Assembly (NCBI GenBank): GCA_019057355.1
Contig: DXJM01000373.1
Location: forward strand, 1 to 14,703
From: Promethearchaeota archaeon
GTDB taxonomy: Archaea > Asgardarchaeota > Lokiarchaeia > Sigyniarchaeales > SOKP01
Reading direction: 5' to 3'
Length of the DNA stretch: 14,703 nt
Made by a program: the position numbers and the translations under genes. This document shows, one piece after another, positions 1-7,168 of the stretch (the first letter of the stretch is position 1; the number at the start of each line of letters is the position of its first letter). The notes beneath the pieces are model-generated. The model searched no databases and was not told where the DNA came from. It saw only the letters and a list, made by a program, of their open reading frames with translations.

Positions 1-890
1 TTCCAATATCCAAGAGGTTTCACGTTTAATTCTTCCACCCTCTCTTTAGACATCATTAATAAAGCAGCAGCTCCATCATTTAAACCTGGAGTGTTTCCGG
101 CAGTCACGAAACCATCCTTTCTAAAAACAGGTTCTAAATTATTTAATTTTTCCAAGGTAATGTCATCTCTTGGACTTTCATCCTCTGAAATTTTTTTTTT
201 GTTATTTTTATTCATAATTTCTACAGGAATTATTTCTCTAAAAAAATGTTCTTGTCTTGCTTTTTGATATTTTAAATGGCTATTAAAAGCAAATTCATTG
301 ATCTCTTCAAAACTTAAATGAACTCGGGGAATCTCATACTTTTCATAAATTTTATCGAACTTTTTTATGATGTTTTCAGCAGTTTCTCCAACATGCTTAT
401 AACCCCCATATATTCCATGAATATCTGTAAATCCATCATAAAACAAGGCGTCAACTATTTCCCCATTATTCAAGCGATGACCCCACCTCAAGTCGAGCAG
501 CATGTGCGGACATTGGCTATTACTTTCCATGCCTCCCGCGATAATGATATCATTGACACCTAATTGGATCTGTCTAGCAGCAATCTCGACAGCTTTCATG
601 CCCGAAGAACAGATATTATTAACGTTTAAAGCTCCTGAGGTGTAAGGAATGCCTGCTTTGAGTGATGCTATACGACAAGGATTATTTCCCATGCCTTCTT
701 GATGAATTACCCCCATTATCACGTCTTCCACCACATCAGGAGTTATTCCTGCTCGTTCCATGGTTGCTTTAATTGCGATCGATCCTAATTCTGTAGCAGG
801 AATATTTTTAAATGCTTGGCCAAACTTGCCAATAGGTGTTCGAGCTCCACTAACTATGATAACATCTCTCAAGACCATCGACTCTTTCAT
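1..890 (-). CDS. Thiolase (acetyl-CoA C-acetyltransferase family), C-terminal part outside the window
   Basis: A continuous minus-strand frame runs from the ATG at 890 to the left edge without a stop, giving 296 residues of a family usually about 390-400 long. It opens with DVIIVSGARTPIGKFG and carries the thiolase nucleophile in NVNNICSSGMKAV (Cys94), followed by AGGMES (near residue 120) and TAGNTPGLNDGAAALL near residue 270. Family members condense or cleave acyl-CoA by forming an acyl-cysteine. The GHP and C-G-G-G motifs with the second catalytic Cys must lie beyond the edge. The segment after HVGETAE looks slightly longer than in bacterial thiolases. The gene lies 30 bases downstream of the GNAT gene on the same strand, so cotranscription is likely. 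Met5 (878) is an alternative start; neither start has a clear Shine-Dalgarno. Whether it serves beta-oxidation, mevalonate synthesis or acetoacetyl-CoA formation cannot be told here. Confidence 0.93.
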   Translation of the reverse strand, partial: MKESMVLRDVIIVSGARTPIGKFGQAFKNIPATELGSIAIKATMERAGITPDVVEDVIMGVIHQEGMGNNPCRIASLKAGIPYTSGALNVNNICSSGMKAVEIAARQIQLGVNDIIIAGGMESNSQCPHMLLDLRWGHRLNNGEIVDALFYDGFTDIHGIYGGYKHVGETAENIIKKFDKIYEKYEIPRVHLSFEEINEFAFNSHLKYQKARQEHFFREIIPVEIMNKNNKKKISEDESPRDDITLEKLNNLEPVFRKDGFVTAGNTPGLNDGAAALLMMSKERVEELNVKPLGYW

Positions 891-920
891 TGTTTCTAAT
901 CACGACTATAAAAACCGTTA

Positions 921-1379
921 TCATTTAAGGGATACTTTTTCCAAGTAGAGAATATTTACGCTCTCGCTTATCTTTTCTTTTTTGTAAATCTCGTATCCAT
1001 TGTTTTGATATAAATACAAATTTTTTTCGCTTTTTTCTCCAGTAAATAACTCAAATCTTTTAGCATCAGGAAAATGCGCCTCAATGGTTTTGAGTAGATG
1101 CGTTCCTATCCCTTGATCTTGATATTTTGGATGAACTATTAGTTTTTCGATGCAACACGTGTCATCTTCTTGATATGCTCTCACAGATCCAATAATCTCA
1201 TCATTTATCACAAATTTTAAAAGGATTTTATGGGAAAATTCTTCGATGATATCCTCAAGGGATTGAAGTAAAGGAGGTATTGTAAAGTCATTGTAGATTT
1301 TAGCTTCGCTAAGATATGCTTTTTTCTGGAGATTTAAGATCTCTTCAGAATCATCAATCCCTGCTTTTTCTAGCCTCAT
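921..1379 (-). CDS. GNAT-family N-acetyltransferase
   Basis: The 152-residue product is the normal length for a single-domain GCN5-related acetyltransferase, which moves an acetyl group from acetyl-CoA to an amine. The acetyl-CoA pyrophosphate loop (motif A) is clear at residues 79-96: KLIVHPKYQDQGIGTHLL fits the Q/R-x-x-G-x-G pattern. Motif B follows at 111-130 with LYLYQNNGYE, where the tyrosine and NNGYE turn are typical. The substrate is unknown; it could be a small amine, an aminoglycoside-like compound or a protein N-terminus. The ATG at 1379 has an in-frame stop (TGA) just upstream and an ATTTAAAT element centred 26-27 bases before it, so the message is probably leaderless. The gene precedes the thiolase by 30 bases on the same strand. 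Confidence 0.9.
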   Translation of the reverse strand: MRLEKAGIDDSEEILNLQKKAYLSEAKIYNDFTIPPLLQSLEDIIEEFSHKILLKFVINDEIIGSVRAYQEDDTCCIEKLIVHPKYQDQGIGTHLLKTIEAHFPDAKRFELFTGEKSEKNLYLYQNNGYEIYKKEKISESVNILYLEKVSLK

Positions 1380-1401
1380 GAATCATAAAATCTCTCATTC
1401 G

Positions 1402-1409
1402 ATTTAAAT
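1402..1409 (-). promoter_or_regulatory. TATA element for the GNAT-thiolase unit
   Basis: ATTTAAAT is centred about 26-27 bases upstream of the GNAT ATG at 1379, the spacing expected between an archaeal TATA box and the transcription start. The mRNA would then begin at or next to the start codon (leaderless). The site lies in the 103-base divergent spacer. Assigned from sequence and spacing only. Confidence 0.5.
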
Positions 1410-1452
1410 TCTTGTTATTTAATGGAATTGCTTTTATTTAAAAACAAGATAC

Positions 1453-1460
1453 TATAAAAA
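1453..1460 (+). promoter_or_regulatory. TATA element for the YdjM-like gene
   Basis: TATAAAAA is centred about 26-27 bases upstream of the ATG at 1483, again the archaeal TATA-to-start spacing of a leaderless transcript. No Shine-Dalgarno lies before that ATG. With the ATTTAAAT box facing the other way, it makes this spacer a compact divergent promoter. Confidence 0.55.
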
Positions 1461-1482
1461 GTATATTAGTATTATCTTAATC

Positions 1483-2430
1483 ATGGACATTTTTTCCCAT
1501 GTAGTGTTTGGCGCGCTCATATACCTGCTTTTCTTGAGGAACATCTCCTATGAGTATTTTTTTCTAGCATTATTTTTCGTAATCTTACCCGATTTAGACA
1601 TTTTCCTCATGCTTTTGAAAGGAAAATTTAAATCTACTTACTTGGATCACCGAGCAGGTTCTCATTCCTACGTAATTGGTGTCATTCTCTCTTTTATAAT
1701 AAGTCTAGTATATTCCCCCCTAACAAGGAAACCATTTTTTATCGTCTGGATTGTAGGATCGTTTTTTTATGGGATACACGTGTCTCAAGACATGCTCACC
1801 ACTACAAAAATTCCTTATTTATACCCGCTTTCAAAGAAAGAGAAAGGTTTTTATGTAGAGAAAGCAGGAAGTCTCTTTACAATGATTTGTTCAACCATTT
1901 TCTTCATTTTATTAATCATTTTCTATTATAATTCAGTGGATCTAAATTATTACAGGATACTGGTTGACTTTTATACCTCATTCTTCTTAATTTATTACTT
2001 GTATAGAATAATTTCCAAAATACTGGTATCTACTAAACTAAATGGCAATCAACAATACTTACCGGGAGTTCTCCCTTTCTATTATCTTATTTTTGATAAA
2101 GAGATAGAAGATAAAAAAATATCCCTGAGTTTAATTAAAAAAGCTCATTTTAGAATAGCTAAAGAAATTCTCAAATATGAAGTTTTTTTAAATCTTGAAG
2201 AAATAACTCTTTTCGAAAAAGCAACTAAACTTTCTAAAAGTAATTATTATTTTGCAAAATGGACCACTCTCCCCTTATTTATTCGACGGGATGGTGTATT
2301 TTCGGTAAAGCTATTTTTTTTAGAGATAATGACCCGAAAAAAGACCTTGCATGTTCAATATGATTTCGATTATTCCACTCAGCAATTAATATCTTTTAGT
2401 CAAAAACGGAGTAAAATTCAAATACTTTAA
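1483..2430 (+). CDS. YdjM-like (DUF457) membrane-bound metal-dependent hydrolase
   Basis: The 315-residue product has the hallmarks of the YdjM/DUF457 family of membrane proteins annotated as metal-dependent hydrolases. HVVFG lies at residues 6-10, PDLD at 36-39, HRAGSHSY at 56-63, and HVSQDMLTT at 99-107 followed by PYLYPLSKK. The conserved His and Asp residues are the presumed metal ligands. Hydrophobic stretches near residues 12-45, 63-98, 130-150 and 160-180 suggest at least four membrane segments. After about residue 185 the chain becomes polar and charged, giving a C-terminal soluble tail of about 130 residues that I do not recognise. The biological substrate of the family is not established. 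The ATG is placed by the TATA element 26-27 bases upstream. The next gene is also a small membrane protein, 101 bases downstream. Confidence 0.85.
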   Translation: MDIFSHVVFGALIYLLFLRNISYEYFFLALFFVILPDLDIFLMLLKGKFKSTYLDHRAGSHSYVIGVILSFIISLVYSPLTRKPFFIVWIVGSFFYGIHVSQDMLTTTKIPYLYPLSKKEKGFYVEKAGSLFTMICSTIFFILLIIFYYNSVDLNYYRILVDFYTSFFLIYYLYRIISKILVSTKLNGNQQYLPGVLPFYYLIFDKEIEDKKISLSLIKKAHFRIAKEILKYEVFLNLEEITLFEKATKLSKSNYYFAKWTTLPLFIRRDGVFSVKLFFLEIMTRKKTLHVQYDFDYSTQQLISFSQKRSKIQIL

Positions 2431-2531
2431 TGAGGAAGGGCTTAATTATGAAATCTAAAGATACAAGTTTTATATTATAATTCATTCTCTAAAGATATGA
2501 GATAAATTTTAGAAAAAAATCATGAGCACCA

Positions 2532-2936
2532 ATGGAAATAGAAAGAAAAGAAAGAAAAAAAAGTGTTAAAATCTTCTGTTTAATAACCGGCATTTTTCTA
2601 ACGGGCTTAGGAATAGTTGGAATTATTCTTCCAATTTTGCCGACTACTCCTTTTCTATTGTTGGCTGCAGGATGTTTTGCTATTAGCTCTGAAAAATGTT
2701 ATAACTGGCTTCTCAATAATAAAATTCTTGGCATGTATATAAGAAACTATAAAGAAGGAAAGGGAATGCCAATAAAACTTAAAATTTTTACAATTTCATT
2801 ACTCTGGATCACGATATTAATATCCATTTTCTTTTTTATCGATATTCTATGGGTAGAAATACTTTTACTTATAATCGCTCTCATAGTTTCAATTCATATT
2901 ATATTAATACGCCCAAAAAATAAACCAAGCTCTTAA
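2532..2936 (+). CDS. DUF454 (YbaN-like) small membrane protein
   Basis: The 134-residue product matches the DUF454/YbaN pattern: a lysine-rich N-terminus, then GLGIVGIILPILPTTPFLLL at residues 25-44 and CFAISSEKCYNWLLNN at 48-63, with ILGMYI after it. The LPTTPF motif and the S-S/W-L-L part are the family signature. Membrane segments are seen near residues 13-35, 37-52, 83-105 and 107-126. Function is unknown in the family. A weak AT-rich stretch at about 2467-2480 could hold its promoter, but readthrough from the YdjM-like gene is as likely. An overlapping ATG at 2522 lies in another frame and soon stops. Confidence 0.88.
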   Translation: MEIERKERKKSVKIFCLITGIFLTGLGIVGIILPILPTTPFLLLAAGCFAISSEKCYNWLLNNKILGMYIRNYKEGKGMPIKLKIFTISLLWITILISIFFFIDILWVEILLLIIALIVSIHIILIRPKNKPSS

Positions 2937-3019
2937 GGAAATAGATTTATCCTTATTATCCATAATTCTTTTTTTATTGGCATGTCAATAAATTTTATGC
3001 TTTTTAGAAAAATAGTAAA

Positions 3020-3030
3020 TTAATATAAAG
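3020..3030 (+). promoter_or_regulatory. Probable TATA element before the Cys-rich 4Fe-4S gene
   Basis: TTAATATAAAG lies about 45 bases upstream of the ATG at 3070. An archaeal start about 26 bases downstream would leave a short leader of 15-20 bases. No Shine-Dalgarno is visible, so the call rests on base composition and spacing. Confidence 0.4.
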
Positions 3031-3069
3031 TAAAGATGCTTTTTGTAATTTAGAAATAATATTTAGAAC

Positions 3070-4182
3070 ATGGATGATGATTACATGGAAATCTATAAAA
3101 ATTTAGCTAAGCATCTTGATAAAATGCCCATCGGGTATCCTCCCACGAAGTCTGGGGTTGAGATCAAATTATTGGAATATCTTTTTTCACCAATTGAAGC
3201 TGAGATTGCTTCAGTTCTAAATTTTGCTCCAGATCCATTAGATAAAATAGTTCGACGGGTAAAAAAACTTGGATTACCTAAAGAAGAAATTGAAAACATA
3301 TTGGATAACATGTATAAAAAAGGTTTAATTAATTATGGCGTGGATGGTGAGGGAACTGATAAGAAGAAATATTACGCAAGTGCTCCTTTAGTTATCGGAA
3401 TGTTTGAATACCAGGTAAATAATTTATCTAAAGAGTTTATTGAGTATTTTGAGCAATATGTGGAAGAAGCTTTTTGGAATGAATTCAACAAGCCAAAAAT
3501 ACCCCAATTACGCACTATTCCCATTGAAAAGAGCGTATCTCTCGATCAAAACATCTCAACTTACGATGAAATAAGAGACGTGATTGAAAATTCTGATGGA
3601 ATTATCAGCGTAGCCAATTGTGTTTGTAGACAAGCAAAAGATATCCATAATGACTCATGTCAAAAAACTGACATGAGAGAACTTTGCTTTCAGTTTCGAT
3701 CCGCAGCCAAGGCTTACCACGAGAAAGGACTTTCAAGAATGATCTCAAAGGAGGAAGCATATGAGATACTTGAAAAAGCGGAGGAAGCAGGATTAGTACT
3801 CCAACCAGGAAACTCTCAAAAGCCCCATTGCATATGTTGCTGCTGCGGTTGCTGCTGTGAAATCCTTACAAATCAAAAGAGATTGGCCCAACCAGCCCAG
3901 TTCTTCGCCACTAATTTTTATGCTCAAGTAAATGAAGAACTCTGTACGGGTTGTGGCACCTGTTTAGAGAGGTGCAACATGAATGCGATAACGGTCGAGG
4001 ACTATTCTATAATAAATAAAAACAGATGCATTGGATGTGGTGCTTGCGTACCAACCTGTCCAGAGGCTGCTATTTCTCTCAAAAAGAAGGAAGAAGAAAT
4101 AATCCCTCCTAAAAATACCATTGCTACTTATATGGCAATAATGTCTAAAAAAGCTGAATTAGCCCGTGCTGAAAAAGACTAA
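3070..4182 (+). CDS. Winged-helix and Cys-rich 4Fe-4S dicluster protein
   Basis: The 370-residue protein has three parts. Residues about 30-105 read as a winged helix, with a helical segment IEAEIASVL, a second helix around 70-88 (EEIENILDNMYKKGLI) and a wing ending KKKYYAS. The middle part holds paired cysteines (NCVCRQ at 183-188, then C197 and C206) and a striking run CICCCCGCCCE at 254-264. The C-terminal part is a two-cluster ferredoxin: C292-x2-C295-x2-C298-x3-C302 and C320-x2-C323-x2-C326-x3-C330-P. Similar proteins with a C-C-G-C-C-C run are known in anaerobic archaea and bacteria, without a settled function. Electron transfer to an unidentified partner is the likeliest role; whether the N-terminal fold binds DNA or protein is unknown. 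No membrane segment is visible, so it should be cytoplasmic. Met6 (3085) is an alternative start. The gene ends 14 bases before the convergent glycosyltransferase. Confidence 0.85.
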   Translation: MDDDYMEIYKNLAKHLDKMPIGYPPTKSGVEIKLLEYLFSPIEAEIASVLNFAPDPLDKIVRRVKKLGLPKEEIENILDNMYKKGLINYGVDGEGTDKKKYYASAPLVIGMFEYQVNNLSKEFIEYFEQYVEEAFWNEFNKPKIPQLRTIPIEKSVSLDQNISTYDEIRDVIENSDGIISVANCVCRQAKDIHNDSCQKTDMRELCFQFRSAAKAYHEKGLSRMISKEEAYEILEKAEEAGLVLQPGNSQKPHCICCCCGCCCEILTNQKRLAQPAQFFATNFYAQVNEELCTGCGTCLERCNMNAITVEDYSIINKNRCIGCGACVPTCPEAAISLKKKEEEIIPPKNTIATYMAIMSKKAELARAEKD

Positions 4183-4196
4183 CCCGCTTAATTGAT

Positions 4197-5642
4197 CTAT
4201 CCATTTTTTTCTATCCTATCATTATTAGTAAATGTGCTATATATTTTTATGTATTTCTCAAAAAGGGTTTTATATCCAAAAGAACTTCTTATTTTTTCAG
4301 AGAAATTTCCTATGCTTGTACATTCTATGATACAAGAAAGTTGTTTTTTCAAGGTATTTTTAATCTCATTTATGAACCGTGGAATGTCCTCTTTTAGAGG
4401 CACATCGATTAATTCCATTTTCGGTCTTGGGATGTATTGAACTACATCATTATTTCCGCAACCGCTCGTTATAATCTCTTGGATTCCCGGTAAATTGGTC
4501 ATGATCGCGCGACATCCAGAAGCTAAAGATTCGAGTAATACTTTCGGAATCCCATCATAAAAACTTGGTAGAATGAATATATCAGTTGTTCTCAGGTGAT
4601 TAGCAAGATCCTCTTGATTCATTTGACCAAGAAAGTGAATTTTATCTTCAAGACCAACGGACATATCAATGATTTTATCTTTTTCTGGACCCATACCGCT
4701 ACCAACAAGATATAACTTGAGGTGATAATTGGTTTCTTCGAGAATTTCTCTAAAAGCTTGAATCAGTTGTGGCACTCCTTTTGAATTACTCAGCTTGCCA
4801 ACATAAGTAAGTGAAATCCAATCCTTCTCGGGTTTTTGCTCTGATGGGTAAAAGAGATCCGTGTTAATTCCTTGTCCGATTACGTGTAATTTTGTATCTT
4901 CTTTAAAATTAAATAGTTTCATGATTGATAGTTTTTGTTCTTCACTTTGCACGGCAATTACATCAATATCTTTAATGGGATTAATGATAAATCTCTTTAA
5001 ATGGTCAGCTAAAACGAGCTGTCGGAGCGCAGTATTATGGCAACTAGCGACTATTGGGATTTCCGGGAATAAAACCCTGCAAAGTGAAGAAACAAGCCAG
5101 AGATGATGGGAATGTATCAGATTTGGCTTGAATTGTTTAACAGTTTTCTTTAATGTTTCTGCAAATGCATTCAAATAAGACTCGAGCATTTCGCAAGTAA
5201 ATTCTGAAAATTTCGTTGAACTATAAGGCATTTGATCAGACATGCCCGCAATAGGGAAATCAACATCAGATTGAATTGATTCATCATTGCCTCGAAATCT
5301 CACCCAATTTACATGAGCCTCATCTATTATATTTTTCAAGGGAAATTCTTGATCGGCTGGTTGACCGAAAACAATAAATTGCTCAATCTCCTTTCCTCTT
5401 GTTTCCGTAATTAAATTTATTAGATTTATTCCAGAACCCGTGAAATAAGGTCTTTGACATATTACTCGTAAAATTTTAAGAGGTGATTGAACTCTTTTTT
5501 TAATACTGAGTGGTTTATAATTCAATAATAATTGAGAATAATATCCTAATTCCAGTTGTAACACCTCTCTTGGCATTTCATGCTGAATGCTTAGTTGAAT
5601 GCTTACTAAAAAATATGACCCATCGAGGATAGAAAGCATCAA
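4197..5642 (-). CDS. GT4-type (GT-B fold) glycosyltransferase
   Basis: This 481-residue product has the two-lobed pattern of family 4 glycosyltransferases, which move a sugar from a nucleotide donor to a lipid, glycan or small molecule. The N-lobe starts at about residue 57 (KILRVICQRPYFTGSG) with its glycine loop and has HSHHLW near 177-182. The C-lobe has YVGKLSNSKGVPQLIQAF at 280-297 and LVGSGMGPEKD at 312-322. The donor-site loop is FYDGIPKVLLESLASG at 361-376, so the usual E-x7-E motif reads D363-x7-E371. The first 50 or so residues precede the conserved fold and look unlike it. A later start is therefore possible: ATG at Met23 (5576), or the TTG codon at residue 40. No signal peptide is evident. 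The donor and acceptor cannot be named. It lies alone, convergent with the 4Fe-4S gene. Confidence 0.9.
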   Translation of the reverse strand: MMLSILDGSYFLVSIQLSIQHEMPREVLQLELGYYSQLLLNYKPLSIKKRVQSPLKILRVICQRPYFTGSGINLINLITETRGKEIEQFIVFGQPADQEFPLKNIIDEAHVNWVRFRGNDESIQSDVDFPIAGMSDQMPYSSTKFSEFTCEMLESYLNAFAETLKKTVKQFKPNLIHSHHLWLVSSLCRVLFPEIPIVASCHNTALRQLVLADHLKRFIINPIKDIDVIAVQSEEQKLSIMKLFNFKEDTKLHVIGQGINTDLFYPSEQKPEKDWISLTYVGKLSNSKGVPQLIQAFREILEETNYHLKLYLVGSGMGPEKDKIIDMSVGLEDKIHFLGQMNQEDLANHLRTTDIFILPSFYDGIPKVLLESLASGCRAIMTNLPGIQEIITSGCGNNDVVQYIPRPKMELIDVPLKEDIPRFINEIKNTLKKQLSCIIECTSIGNFSEKIRSSFGYKTLFEKYIKIYSTFTNNDRIEKNG

Positions 5643-6014
5643 TCTTTTTTAGATTAAATCAATATTACAAGAAAAATGTATTCATTACGTTATTCTCATC
5701 ATTCGGGATTTTTACTATTTGTTAAATTTTAGAAATATAGGGTAAAAATCATCAATTTTTAATACCTTTTCAGGACAATTTGAAAAATATATAAAGCAAT
5801 GAATGCAAGTATTGGGACCTGCTTCTTCCAAATGATAATTCATGGCATTAGCAGGACATAAACTTGCACACGTGTATTTCTTTTCGATTTTTGTTTAATA
5901 TTATCATATCTCAATTTTATTTTTAAAATAAGATTGATATAAAAATTCAGATTTTTTATTCCTTTCTAAATTGATAATTTTAAACAATTGAAACCTCTTA
6001 ACAAATTTTATTCC
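5643..6014. other. Spacer holding a ferredoxin remnant
   Basis: This 372-base spacer separates two minus-strand units. The only coding signal is the broken ferredoxin-like stretch at 5715-5894, described separately. The rest is AT-rich with no RNA gene or convincing hairpin. Promoter elements for the glycosyltransferase should lie just above 5642 but are not distinct. Confidence 0.5.
5715..5894 (-). pseudogene. Degenerate remnant of a two-cluster 4Fe-4S ferredoxin domain
   Basis: A 59-codon open stretch on the minus strand, ending in TAG at 5715-5717, has unmistakable ferredoxin features. It reads YTCASLCPANAMNY and later NTCIHCFIYFSNCPEKVLKI. The first site keeps only the last two cysteines (C9-x3-C13-P) and lacks the leading C-x2-C-x2. 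The second site is C30-x2-C33-x2-Y36-x3-C40-P, so its third cysteine is tyrosine. An in-frame TAA lies directly upstream at 5895-5897, there is no start codon before the first Cys site, and the missing half is not visible in other frames. The best reading is a decayed C-terminal piece of a ferredoxin or a flavodoxin-ferredoxin fusion. Translation from the internal ATG (Met18) would give only the second, incomplete site. Confidence 0.65.
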
Positions 6015-6530
6015 TTAGAACGTTCCTTTTTGCTCCAATTCTTCTTTTATATTCATAAGTATTTGATAACTTAACTCATAAAATTTTAAAATATTACTAA
6101 AAAAATTAGTCCATTTAGCAATTTCACCATAACCGTTTAAATATTCAAGCTTGGATTTATTCTTACGCAATAAATGTTTCATTTCCTTGAATTTAGGAAT
6201 CCAATCAATTAATTTTTCTGCATTACCTACCATGTAGTTTACTAAAGCAATATCTATTCTTTCCATAGAATATAATACTTCATTCGAAAAAGAATTCCTT
6301 TCTTTTTTAATTAGTTTCATGTTTACAAGACCATTCAATTCTTTATAGACCTTTGCGATTGAGAAATTTGACCGTTCACGAATTTCAGACTGAGTAAGTA
6401 CTGGATTAAAAATAAATTGATTCAAGATAGCTGGTGAAGGAGCTCTTGTTCTTTGTAAAAATGACCAATTATATAGGAAATTTGATATTTCTTCCTCTAT
6501 CTTTTTGACCTTATCGCTTGTTTCCACCAT
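6015..6530 (-). CDS. MarR/GbsR-like winged-helix regulator (second of a pair)
   Basis: The 171-residue product has an N-terminal helix, a helix-turn-helix at about residues 45-72 (LTQSEIRERSNFSIAKVYKE as helix, turn and recognition helix) and a short wing (KKERNSFSNEVLYSM, 75-89). An all-helical C-terminal half follows that is likely for dimer formation. This is the layout of MarR/GbsR-type DNA-binding proteins; no ligand site or cysteine switch is visible, since the protein has no Cys. Its start overlaps the end of the preceding regulator gene by 20 bases, so the two are translationally linked. The partner has the same order of parts, and the helix-turn-helix segments line up at LTQ-x-(Q/E)-(L/I). 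They may form a heterodimer. The assignment to a named subfamily is not secure. Confidence 0.75.
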   Translation of the reverse strand: MVETSDKVKKIEEEISNFLYNWSFLQRTRAPSPAILNQFIFNPVLTQSEIRERSNFSIAKVYKELNGLVNMKLIKKERNSFSNEVLYSMERIDIALVNYMVGNAEKLIDWIPKFKEMKHLLRKNKSKLEYLNGYGEIAKWTNFFSNILKFYELSYQILMNIKEELEQKGTF

Positions 6531-7056
6531 TTTTATCTTTTCTCGGTATTATGGATTGTGCAGATTCAATTAATCCTTTAAATATTTCAGCAAATCTAAA
6601 CAATTGCGTGGCTCTTTCATGAATAAATTCTGCACCCATTTCTCCCTTTTCATTCAAATCTTTTAACTCAACTAACTTATTGCTGAGAAATGCATATAAT
6701 TCAAGAACTTCATTATTCCGTGCTTCACTTGCTTCTTGTAAATACTCTTGTAATGTCTCTCCGAAATAATATTCAAATTTATTTGTTCTCACTATCCTTC
6801 TTTTTTTCAGTTCACACGCCAATAAAACATTAATATTTGCAGAAATCGTGCTTAATGCATAACCTGTTAATTCTTTTAATTGCTTTTGAGTCAATTCTTC
6901 ATATAAAAAGATATATGCAGCTATAATACATAATTTATCTGAATGCCACTTGACCTTCCCAATTTCAACAAAAAAATCCACTAATGCGCTCTTAAATCCC
7001 TGAAATTCATCATGAAATTTCCAATCTGAAATATCATTTTTTTCCGACATCCTCAT
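6511..7056 (-). CDS. MarR/GbsR-like winged-helix regulator (first of a pair)
   Basis: The 181-residue product has a helical N-terminus, a helix-turn-helix at about 54-80 (ELTQKQLKELTGYALSTISA), a wing near 85-100 (KRRIVRTNKFEYYF) and a long helical C-terminal region (about 105-168). This fits a MarR/GbsR-type repressor or activator. It carries two cysteines (C43, C81), the second at the end of the recognition region, but no evidence shows redox sensing. Start codons at 7056 and 7050 (Met3) are both possible. The CTTAAATAT element at 7076-7084 lies 24 and 30 bases upstream of these. It is divergent from the LCMT-type methyltransferase across 112 bases, a layout typical of a regulator acting on its own promoter and on its neighbour; that control is inferred. 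Confidence 0.75.
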   Translation of the reverse strand: MRMSEKNDISDWKFHDEFQGFKSALVDFFVEIGKVKWHSDKLCIIAAYIFLYEELTQKQLKELTGYALSTISANINVLLACELKKRRIVRTNKFEYYFGETLQEYLQEASEARNNEVLELYAFLSNKLVELKDLNEKGEMGAEFIHERATQLFRFAEIFKGLIESAQSIIPRKDKNGGNKR

Positions 7057-7168
7057 AATATGAATAATTAGTGAGATATTTAAGTTTTTTTACACATTTC
7101 GAAAAATACAAAAACATTTATAGCTAAGTCACCATCATATCATTAGCATAAAATATCCTTCAAAGGTA
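7057..7168. promoter_or_regulatory. Divergent promoter between regulator pair and methyltransferase
   Basis: Leftward, CTTAAATAT (read on the minus strand at 7076-7084) is a TATA-like element for the regulator pair. Rightward, CATTTATAG at 7115-7123 is a TATA-like element for the methyltransferase, predicting a start near 7145. The rightward transcript then carries AAAGGT at 7162-7167, seven bases before the ATG at 7175. The two TATA elements are about 38 bases apart, so a protein bound between them could affect both promoters. I see no strong palindrome that marks an operator. Confidence 0.5.

Noticed and set aside
318..563. Plus-strand open frame of 81 codons inside the thiolase gene
   Set aside because: It is the antisense shadow of the clear minus-strand thiolase frame.
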